Assembly: GCF_905475395.1 (NCBI RefSeq)
Contig: NC_058340.1
Span: 55,406,181-55,470,180, forward strand
Source: Chrysoperla carnea
Lineage: Eukaryota > Arthropoda > Insecta > Neuroptera > Chrysopidae
Reading direction: 5' to 3'
DNA length: 64,000 bases
Part shown: piece by piece, positions 51,312 through 62,400 of the stretch
Position numbering within the stretch: the first letter of the stretch is position 1
Layout: the number at the start of each line of letters is the position of its first letter
The notes under the pieces: model-generated
Database searches by the model: none
What the model was told of the DNA's origin: nothing
The model's input: only the letters and a program-made list of their open reading frames with translations
Made by a program: the position numbers and the translations under genes

Positions 51312-51640
51312 GTACTCTGTATATATGAAATATCAATGTACGTATACTAATTTTAGTAATTGAATTTATATTAGGTTTTTGGTAGTACATACTATATATT
51401 ATAATAAATAATTAATAGAATAAAGAATAATTTTATTATTGGTGTATCTTTCGTTCATTCTCAAGAGAAATTAAAAAACAGGTAGTCATACACTAATTGT
51501 AGTCCTATTTTTGTAAAGCTGCGAAATATTGATGATACGAACAAAATTTTGGCATAGGAGTTCATAAAATCACCTAATTAGTCCATTTCCATTTGTCTCT
51601 CCGTGCGTAAGTCCGTGAAATTGATAACTCAAAAATGAAA
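51312..51640 (+). repeat. R1 dispersed repeat, split by an insertion
   Basis: The left piece (51312-51357) ends ACTAATTTTAGT. After about 130 unrelated bases the second piece (from 51487) resumes ACTAATTGTAGTCC and continues to CAAAAATGAAAAGAGAT. The near-duplicate 12 bp at the break suggests an insertion with target duplication. Confidence 0.55.
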
Positions 51641-52515
51641 AGAGATCATTGTTAGCAATAATGGATAAATTAAAAAATTGGTATGTTTTAAGAAATGTAT
51701 CAATTTACTAATCATCTTTGAGTAACATTATCGTTTTGACTTTCTAGGCCACAAAAGAAATATAATTTTGATAACATTTGGTCACGCATGAATTAATAAT
51801 GTTATCATTGTTTATATAAATTTTTTTATAAATAAATATAGAATGTTTAGCGTTAATTCATTTACTGTAAAGATTTTTTCAGTTGGCCATACGCATCTTG
51901 ATCAATATCTCTGATTCTAGATGAGGTAACATAAAACGGCAGACGGTAAAAGTTGGGCCGCAGTCTACTCTAACATCGTGTAAAATTTGGCCAATCTACA
52001 ATAACTCAAATTTCAAAAATTTAAAATTAAAAATTAAAAATAAAAAAAATAAAAAAAATATTAAAATACAAATAAAAAAATTAATTACAAATATTTTTCC
52101 CCCCAAAATTTCACACCCTAATCAAGGAGGTGGAGCGTTTAAAACTGATCAACTTGTATTCAATATTTGCATCTCTTTAATGTAACTTTTTATGTTTTAA
52201 ATTTTTTCGTAGGTACCTGACGCTTTTCTAAAATAAGCGTAAAATCCATAAAAAATAAGCGTAAAATCTAATTACAGTATAATAACAGGAAAACCCACAT
52301 TTTCTACTATTGTAATTTGTCAGTTAAAATTTCCCAAAATGATATTTATAAAATCATGTAAACTGGAAATTGCAGGAAATATTTTTTAGAAAATAACTTT
52401 CTGATGCTTAATTTATATGACATTTTATTTTTATAATAATATGTATTATAATAATGAACAGTTATCAATCTATTTTAAGATACGATGAAATACTTAAAAT
52501 TAAAATAATGTTTAG

Positions 52516-53400
52516 ATCGGCCGAATGAGGAGGAAAATGAAACCAATATTGTTGATACCGCGAATATAGTGTATGATAATGATCGAACATTTCTTCTGAG
52601 AATCTTCAGAAAAAACTGCGTAGCTACTCATCCCGGTTTTACTTGCTACGAAAATCCCTGTCCCGCGTATGGACAATGTAAGCAGCAACAAAACTTTTTT
52701 TGGAAAATACGGAAAATAGGTAATATCTCAAAGAAATATTTGTATCGCAAAATTACGAACATTTTTGAGTTATTAATTTAATGGAGCTGTGATGGATCGA
52801 TCATATACACTATAAAATATTTACGAGCCTTTAAAAATTGTTTTCCAAGGATATTTAGATATCTATATTCGATTAGTTTTAATTAAGAAAGAATATGACG
52901 TTTATTTTTGTGTATTTAAAGATTACGTAAAAGAATCAATATTTATTTCGATTTGTATTATTACTTTTTTTGTGATTTTTTTCCTTATTATTGTATTTGC
53001 ATATTATACAGGGTGTATAGACAGTGTTTAGTATCGTTACACTTGGGTAGGTAAGTAGATCTACTTTTTATGCCTATAAAATACCTCTTTATGAAAAGCT
53101 ATGACCAACTACGCTGCGTATTTAATTAAACTTTTAAAGCCATTTTTTTGAAAATTACCGAATATATTTAGTGGCTACCTTAAACCGCTATGTCTCCATT
53201 GATTATGATTTTTTTTATATGTATCTCTCTCTTCTTTACGGTATCAAAGAAATTGAAGACCAATCAAAATCGCACATACTCTTGCTCCAAACATTTCCTT
53301 AACTAAATTATGTTAAATGTTTTAAATAGATTAATTTATTTTTTGTCAATTTACAGCTTTCATAAAGCTAGAAAACCTGTTGTTCACAAACCAGTCTTAA
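52516..53400 (+). CDS. Candidate small gene with a four-Cys exon, unrecognised
   Basis: Exon 52516-52719 (acceptor TGTTTAG, donor ATAG|GTAATA) reads an acidic segment (NEEENETN) followed by NCVATHPGFTC, YENPCPAYGQC and a basic end. A further exon at 53357-53400 (acceptor CAATTTACAG) continues it in phase 1 for about 14 codons to TAA, overlapped by AATAAA. A possible earlier 27-nt exon lies at 48953-48979 (TTACAG / CCG|GTGAGA), compatible in phase. The first coding exon and signal peptide are not established. I do not recognise a family; C-x8-C-x4-C-x5-C spacing suggests a small secreted or peptide-precursor protein. It could also be chance or a decayed gene. Confidence 0.3.
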
Positions 53401-53419
53401 TAAAATTTATAAATTGTAT

Positions 53420-56400
53420 CTAATCATTTTCTTATACTTATTGAGTTCATTTATCATGGTCAATGACCAGCGTTCATACGCCAATATTTAAAACAGCGAG
53501 GGGTTTTATGACATGCTGTTTAAAAAAAAGATATTTTTTTTGTTTTAAGTTGCTTTACAGATTATTCGTATATATAGATATGAATTTAGATAACGGACTC
53601 ATAATTTGGCCTTATAAAGGTTTTCTATGGCTTCACAAACATTGAAAATAGAAGAAAGCAATTAGGAGAAATTCTAAAGGGAAATGACACAAATCGAGAC
53701 TTTATTTAGCAACTTTTACAAACCGAAAGCTTTGAAAATCTTGAAAGTTATTTCCGAAAAGCGTAATACCTACCTAGAATCAAAATTTACATTTATGTGT
53801 TTTATATGTATGTATTTTTCCGAGAATTTAATTTCGAAAAATTTCTTTCCGACCTTCCTGTGCTTGTTATTGTGATTGGAATGGTTAGAAATGCATAAGA
53901 AGCAGTTATTGGATGAGTATAGATATTAAAACAATTAATCTTTATTAATATTGATTAATCTTTGAAGCAAGTTCTGAACGATATAGTAAGTGAGGTGATT
54001 GATCTGAAAAGTCTTCTGAATATTCGCTATAAAATTCTCCTTCCGCGGTGAATATATCATCGTCAGTCAATAGAGACAGAAAAGCAGAAGATAGAAAGCG
54101 AAAAAAAAATAGTAAATTTATGAAAGAAAAGTTTTCATCATTGATTTGTGTTTAAGTATTTATAAAACTTGATCAGGGGGTCCCCCCGAAAAGAGACGAA
54201 GATAATTGACAGTATCATTTTGTACGTATGATTAATTTCAATTAAAAAAATTGTTTATGGCATTTTTGTGTTTCAAGGATCCCCAATTCTGACAAACGGG
54301 GCCCGTGTTATATATAACACAGTTATCATTGATAGTTACGTCACTATTGATAAAATACCCTCATTTCAGATGTTAGCCTAGTATCCTAGTATTTGAATCT
54401 CTAAAAATTTAGATTTCACTTTAGCTAAGTTTTACATTTTTACTCCTTTTCTTTTAACTCGTAGTGTCTGCTTGTCTGCCTAATAAAATTTAGATCGATT
54501 TTTTAACCCTTTTCCCGTCATACAATCGAGCTGAAACTTTGAAGGCAGGCTCGTTTCGAAAAAAATTTGAGAAAAACAATTTCGTTTAAGGATGTAAGAG
54601 CACCAAGATGAAACGATCATAAACAATTATTTTAAATAAATAAATAATTAAAAAAAGCGAAATTAAGCAAATAAAAATAGTGTTTTTATTATTAATCATT
54701 ATGGAATTCCACAAGTTAAGGCTCAATACAATTAATCATGAAATTCTTTAACTTGGGTAAAATTTATTCCAATATACCTATTATTGATTAATAATTATAT
54801 TAATAATTAAGAGCTGCAGTTATACGACCTTAAAGCTTATAAATAGAACAAAAGTAATTTTCATTTTCTAGATTTATAAAGGTAGCAAATCCCGTTATAT
54901 TTCAAGAAAAAAATTGTTTTTTTTTTCACAGATAATATTTACATAAGTATTTCTGTTGAAGTCTGGTGTTAAAATACAATATTCTTAAGAAGACCGTAAT
55001 TAATTTATGGTAAATAATTTCTTAATATAAATTTACCTGTTTTTAAACATTTGAAAGAAGGAAAACGATTTAAAAAAAATACTTAAAGATATTACAATGA
55101 ATATTTCTTGGGAATTTCTTAAATGACGTAGACACTGGTCGGTCATGTAAGACAAATAAATGAGCACTTATTTACTAGCCAACAGCAGCCATTCATATGA
55201 TATATCAAGGATTTATGTATTAATAAGAAGACATTTTATTTACATATATAATAATTTTTCAATAATATATTTTGATTTTAATTATTTATTAGTCAGTGGA
55301 GGTTTTGTAAAATAAATTTATATACCGGTTGGATTAGAACCAGTGGTTACTGCTACCTTAAATATGTTCAAGTTTATAGTGAATAGTTAATAGTTAAAAT
55401 GCTACCAAAATAGTTTGGGTCAAAAGGTTGCACCTTTAATTTTGACTTTCAGCCGTAACTGATAACAGATAGAAGACGTTTTTAGATTAGAAACCTGTAA
55501 ATTATTAAAAATGTGTGTGACTAAAGCCATATTAAGAGATGGAGACATATTTAGAGAAGAGACTGGATAGTTTGCATCCCCAAAAAGCACATCCTTGGCA
55601 ATAATCCAACTTACATATCAATTTTCAACCATCTGGCACAATTTGGAGAGGCTGTACAGATCTTCAAAGGAATTAAATCGCGAAAAAAGCTATTTTAGCT
55701 TGGAACATTTATTCATAAATCATATTGCTTGGGCAGAAGTTAAATGTAGAAATTCATCTTCTAGATACATTTAGAGATCTTTTTATTGTCCATTTTTGAT
55801 AAGGGTAAGAAAATCCAGTAGATGCCACAATAGAAACGAAAACAAAGTTAAAAATAGAATTTTTGATTCAAATTCTTCCCAATCTATTCATATTACGAGA
55901 AAATGTTTCAATCATTTACGAAGCCTCATTGAGTTTTAAAGTTCCTGAAGGTCTTACTAAAATTCAAGGTTTTTTAATTTTACCTCCTTTAGATTGGAAG
56001 ATAAAGGTAGTAATTACTTGTCCACCAGGTATATAATTAATTGACAGAATTGAAAACCTTTTTTTTCAAATTATGTTAATCCAAAAAAATATTTAGAATC
56101 TGGTGAGGAAAGAGATACGATGTGAAAAGTGATGGAAAGTTTTTCGTATATCTCAAAGATGGTGACTTCGTAACTTTTGTCTAAGTATAAAAAGAATCCC
56201 TATAAATTTTTTTCAAAAACGGTGCATAAATTAGTTCTAGGGTGTGGCCAAAATTTAATCAAATGGTTAACCTTAACACACATTTGAATACCTTAAATTT
56301 TATTTCGACTTTCTAAAATCAAGATAAAAGCGATAACCTTATACCCAAAAATAAAAACAAAAGTCTTCGAGATAAATTATCTAGTTTCTAGCCCTAATTC

Positions 56401-57375
56401 TTATTGGTTCTTGGTATCTTCTTATGTTCAACTTCTGTTAAAAATAATAATTATACTTTGTGAATAATTTTCAATTTGGTTAATTACGTACTAAAATCAT
56501 TCTGTAGTATTTTGTACAATTTATTTTATTTTCGTTTGTTGTTAATTTCTGAACATCCTGTAGTACAGCGAGTATAGTTATAGTTAAAAGAAAATCACGT
56601 TATTAATTTAATTGTTTAAAATTAACGTTCAAAACGTAGACGATTCTAGCAACTTAATAATAATCTGCCGACAATTATCGTTCAATCGATAACGTTAATA
56701 GTAGGCTACCTTTTCTTACCTTTGCTAGTTGTCTCCGGTAGCAATAGTTTACCTTTAAAAACATGAAAAATAAATTTTTGTTGTTGAACAATGGTCAATT
56801 GTTAATACCTATTTATTTTCAAACCAACCGCTGCTGTGTATTCTTGTTAAATCCAGATTATCTATCTCATTTACATATACATATCTCTGTCTTTATTTCA
56901 CTCATTGGGAAACACGTTTTGTTGTGAAATAAAAAAAAACCCTTATTATATTGTTTATAATCTCTAAACTATTTGGTGGACTTTTTTTTTTTATATAAAA
57001 ATATTTTTAAAATATCCACAACACTGTTGAAGTTTATTTTTTTCCATCCGACAAAAATATAATCAAGTTTTTATTTATTCTATGGCAAGATACATTTTGC
57101 AGTGGTGAGAGATCAAAAGTCGATAATATCGGAGTTTAATAGTTTAAACTTTTTTTTAAAATACGATTGGTGCATTGCACATTGATACAAGATAGTGTAA
57201 TAATAATCAGTGTTTGTGTTTGTTTGTGTTTTTATTATATTCATCAGACATTATAAATAATATTTCATTGTTGACAATAATCATTTTTTAATTGTTAGTA
57301 TTTTTTGTTTAATAATTTGTTTATTTTACTTTAAGATCACGTGTTTAAATAGTTTAAATTTGTTTATAGGAATCT
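53420..57375. other. Intergenic region, no gene seen
   Basis: AT-rich with no frame that has domain, splice or signal-peptide support. A lone CAGGGTGT-type end (ATACAGGGTGTATAGACAGT) at 53008 lies just upstream, within the candidate gene's intron. Confidence 0.45.
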
Positions 57376-57803
57376 ATTAGTAAAGTAAAAGATGTTAAAA
57401 ACTCGGATAATCATGGAAAATGAAATAAATCTCGTTCAGTTTTGCCTAAAACCTAATGGAATGTACTCCTTAAGTGTTGAATACCATTCTCAAACCATGA
57501 ATTTGTTATGAAAATGTTAATATTTGTTAATAAATAATAAATTGATAAAATATTAATAAATAGGCAACTTGTATTACGTATACGTATATGTGAGTGTTAG
57601 TCAAATTATTGAAAAACTAATAAACATGTATATAACATATACGTAATACAAGTTGTCTATTTTTATAGTTTTTTAGTCAACCTTAACTAACTCATGGTTT
57701 ACGAATGATATTTAACATCTTAAAAACAAATTCTATCAGATTTTAGCGAAAAAGTAGGCGTTATTTCTTTTTTCTTAATCTTTAACACCTGTGACTGTAC
57801 TAT
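57376..57803. mobile_element. Palindromic foldback element, second copy of the 20773 family
   Basis: AAAGATGTTA at the left and its complement TTAAC/ACATCT near the right, with paired AATAGGCAACTTGTATTACG / CGTAATACAAGTTGTCTATT around the centre near 57600. Shares CCTAATGGAATGTACTCCTT-like sequence with the copy in SPH A intron. Confidence 0.7.
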
Positions 57804-58171
57804 AGGTTTGGTAATGATACCGCATATACAGGGGTATAAATCTGACTGTTTGACGAGACGATGTGCTGAAATGTGAACTATTAAACTACTAAACCTAACA
57901 GATCTACATTGGGCCTTTTTCTACTTCATATGACTTGCAAACTTATTTTTACTGCTTTGCCTTCTTTTGACGCAGCAGAAGCTCCTAGTACAGATCGATC
58001 AATTCAAACTTCGTTGACACAAAGTTCCTGTAATCTCCGAAAACATTCTTATTGGTGCTACTTTTAAAAATATGCACACAAAAAATTGAAATTTCTAGAA
58101 AAGAATACTGCCTTAATGAATAAATGAATGATAGTAAACGTTTTAACTTTCTATCAAAGTTTTCTATTTTG

Positions 58172-58255
58172 AACCCCCGAACCAAAAAAGGGGTGTTATA
58201 AGTAATGTGTGTCTCTGTCTGTATGTGGCATCGTTTTTTAAAATTTTGTAAGTTT
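58172..58255 (+). repeat. R2 dispersed repeat, short copy
   Basis: GAACCCCCGAACCAAAAAAG, GGGTGTTATAAGTAATGTGT and CTGTCTGTATGTGGCATCGT match the start of the copy at 49091. The left edge could form a small CCCC/GGGG hairpin. Confidence 0.55.
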
Positions 58256-58892
58256 CACTTATCTCAGAAATGAATTTACGGCGTACGATGAAAATAGACT
58301 GTCGTACATCGTACGTTGGCATAAAGTTTTCGTATATGTACGATAACTATCGTAAAGTTCCGAGCCCTAAACAAAAAATCGCCAAACACATACTGTGACA
58401 CCAGACACCTAGTCTCTTGAATCTAGTCTGTCAAGGTCCTTATTTACCCCAGTTGTGATTTTAATCTAAGGGTAATATTCACCTCAAAGCCATGGTTGGG
58501 ATTTACTTCATTCTTTTTGTATGTAGACGTTGTCTTTGTAAATTTAGTACTCATATATATTTTCTGTAGTAAGAAAGAGATAGATAGATAACGTATAGGG
58601 TTGCTAAAATACTTTACAGAGAGATGGCGCGTCTTAAAAAAGCGATTATATCAGCAGAGTTTGAATAGCGCTTTACATGACCTTAGTCACTGTTATTAAT
58701 GCTTGACTTATTCTTGTTTATACACGCGAATGTATTAAGGAAAAATTCACATTATTTCACAAGTTTTTCTGAATTGTATTAGTCTTACTCATCTAACCTG
58801 TAGTCCAGACATATAGCCTGTAGGTACTTACTGTTTTTTTTGACTAAGGTCGTTCGCTGTAAATTTAAGCCCCCTTTTATATATAAATTTCT

Positions 58893-59200
58893 TATTTATA
58901 AAAGCCTAAATGGCCGAACGGTCTAAGGCGTTTGTCTTTGTCTGTTTGTCCATTTAGACTTAAGTTGCGGGTTCGAATTCAGGCAGGGGCAGTGTGAACA
59001 ATTTATAATTAATGGGAGTGCAGAATTGATCACATTGTCGCCGCTTGGATAAGAACAAAGTAACCTACTCCACCCACATCAAAACGTAATTGTAAATATG
59101 TTTGCAATTAAATAAATAAAGATTAACAAATAATGATGTGTGTGGCCTCTGTTATAGGCGTATATGTCAGAGAAACGGAGGTTAAACCCCATTATTATTA
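58893..59200 (+). mobile_element. tRNA-derived SINE (308 bp) with 16-bp target duplication
   Basis: The head from 58904 has an A box (TGGCCGAACGGTCTAAGGCG) and B box (GGGTTCGAATTC) close to leucine tRNA. It is followed by a tRNA-unrelated body and an (ATT)n tail. TTATATATAAATTTCT flanks the insertion exactly (58877-58892 and 59201-59216). An AATAAATAAAG stretch lies inside the body at about 59109. No protein is encoded; such elements use LINE enzymes for movement. Confidence 0.85.
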
Positions 59201-59441
59201 TTATATATAAATTTCTCTTTAGTAAGAAATGTACAGAAGTCCTAAAATTACAAAGATTGAGTCCGCTTTATAAATACTCTTTGTATATGGGAACCACGGT
59301 CATCTGACCACTGTTTTTGTCATTAATGCTTGATTTATTCTCGTTTATACCTACTCTACCAGAAATATAGAAAAATGTGTTTTTTTGTAAATTAATTTAT
59401 GACAGAATAATAAATAAAAATTTTTATTTCTTTAGGAAAAA

Positions 59442-62400
59442 ATGAATTATTTCAAATTGATTACCATACTGGCTGTGATTGGTGTAACCGTTGTAAGAGG
59501 TCAACAATCAGACGATGATGTTGATGATATTATCGGATCGATTTTTAATTTAACTGATACGAATGGTAACGGTGGCGACGTTGTTGAACCACCCAAAAAT
59601 ATAATATGTGTACCATATAATTTATGTGATGGTGAAACTAATAAAGTAATCACGGATGGATCAACAGACGGTGCATTTTTAATTGATATTAGGTAAGATG
59701 AATGATAATACTACTAGCTACACACCCTCTTCGCTGGGCAATTATAACTTTAAAAACAAAGATTATGCAAAATTTGAAGTAAATTAGATCCAGGAACCAC
59801 GTTGGCCCATATAAACTTTGACTCCGTTTCCAGCCCTTTAGGGGTAGAATTTCAAAAAATCAGATGTGTTATCGGATGCCTACGTCATCCAAAGTGCACA
59901 TCCGCCAAGTTTCAGGTCTTCACGTTCAGCGGTTTAGGCTGGGCGTTGATCCTTCAGTCAGTCATTCAGGACAAAGCATTTTATTGTAGGTGTGTTTGTT
60001 CGTACATGGACTAAAGTATATTGCACAGCTCCATAAAGGTGGGTCATAAAGGGCAAAGGCTTCCTCTAAAAGTAAGCAAACCAAGTTTCTCAACTTACTA
60101 ACAAATAAATTAAAGCGGATTCCAATAACGAATACTCGAGACTACAAATGATCGAGTAAATCGCAATTAGAAAGATAGATTAAAAGATAAAAATTAAGTG
60201 TATGCAGTGACGGGCTTTGATGCCGGGGCAGGAAAGAAAGTTTTCGCAATTTACAAAAATACTGGAAGTTGAACTGTTTGTCCGACAAACAATTTTTTTG
60301 GCTTTTCTTTTGGGAGGTATGAGCTACTTATAAAACTTCCTCTACTACCTTTATGTGCCCCCTCCAAAGAATTTCCTCGGTTCACGCTTGCATAAACGAG
60401 TTTTTAACATCTGCACGTATTGATCATAATTTTTTGCCATTGGAGAATTGCAATGTAAAAATTAAATGCACACTGTTTTGGATTACACAATAGACTATTA
60501 TCAATTTTCCATGCTTGTCAGTTTTTAAGAGTAATTACTCATTATTAGACAATTTGTAGTTGTTAATGATTTATTCAAGTAATTTGGAAAAAAAAACTAA
60601 GCATGTAGAGACTTTCATCGAGTAGGGAGACTCCACGTACTTGCATCGAGTAGGGGAACTAATGGCAAAACGGCCCCAGCAGTTAAAATGGCCCGAGCTT
60701 ATAATTTAATTGTGGAATTTTTTCGTCACTTTGATTAACATGGTTTTTTTAGTGTTTTTCTAAAATGAAATTATGGAAAGAAATGATTCAAAGAGGCTTT
60801 TAGGGAGAATTGAGGGTTTTACGTTAATTTTTTACGTTTTTATGGTCATATTTATACTTGAACAGCATATTTATATAATTTTCTTTCTATAATTTCATTT
60901 TTTTATTCGATATTTAAGATATAAATATCAAAATCCTAAAAAATTCATTGGAAATCAATATATTTATCCTACTTATAAATATATGTATATAATTTGCCAG
61001 ATTCTGCGAGAGTTCAGTTCCCGAAATCCTTTTAAAACTTTTTATAACTTTAAAACCTACAACTTTACGTTGAGAAACAGCTTATTTCTGAAGTATCCAA
61101 ATATCTAATTTGCTTGGAATATGCATTGTGTCTCATTTAAGATGAAGACACTCTCATGTTTTTGTTATTGATAGGAATATCGATTTGACAATTTGTACAG
61201 TCAAAGAGAGTGATGGGTCACATTTTTTAAGATATTTAACCGAAATCAGAAAAAACTCAGCCTAGTAAAAATTTACAAGTAGGTCCGATTCTTAATATTT
61301 TTCCTAGCGTCAGAGATGGTTAGAGATATAGTTAAGACCAAAATTATGAAAAAATTAAAAATGCGACTTCTAGGCAACTATTTCTAATAATTTTTTTGAT
61401 ATAACCATCTCGGACGCTAGGCAAAATATTAAGAATCAGCCCTATTTGTCCATTTGTAGTAGACTGAGTTTAAAGTTCGGATTTCGGTTAAGTATCTCAT
61501 AAAATGTGGCCCATCTCGCTTGCTTGACTGTGCAAAATTTCAAATCTATATTCCTGTAAATAACGAAAATATGAGGGTGTCTTCATTTTAAATGCGAAAC
61601 ACGGTAGATGAGATAGTAATAGTGTAGTAGCATAGAGTAATAATATAGATAATGATAGACAAAAAATCCCTTTTAAGGACATTGGAAGTGTTTTTCGCTT
61701 ACTTTCTTGGTTGGGTTTTCGAATATTCACTTTTGAAATTAATTATATTATACCGTAGATAGATCTTTTCTTAGCGTGCGTTTAAAATTCCCATTTTTAA
61801 AAACTAACAAATTGTGTTTAAAAATAGTATTTTATACTTTTTTTTAAAACCTAAATTAAACGATAAAAATACACTTCAAAACTTTTTCGCCTTCACCGCA
61901 ATAGAATCTAAAAAAATTTTGTTTAATTTTTTTCCTTGAAGGAAGTGGTCCTAGATTTTTTAGAGATATATATTTATTTCAATATGTTCTTTTTTTTAAT
62001 CTCATTAAAATTAATCAATTATTGGTTTAATTTTTTCCTTAAAGGAAGTAATTCTTAATCGTGTGGTTATAAAAACTATTAATTATGGAAAAAATATCCG
62101 TTGAAAATCTATTACGTATAATTAATTTGATTAAAACTATTGTTTAATTAAAATGAAATTACAAGATTGTGGTAACTTAATATGTTTAATAAAAAGGGAA
62201 TATAATATATTTTTGATGGTAAATAAGTAATTATGGATTTTCCAAATTGAACATTCATCGTTAATTAACTTTTTAAATGTACCAATAGAAAATCATTTCA
62301 TTTATTTAAACAAATTTTTGTTCGTAGAAAAATCAATGAAAAATAAGAAATAATTTTATATGTTTAAAAATCTTTCCATTGATAATTTTCCAATAAAAAT

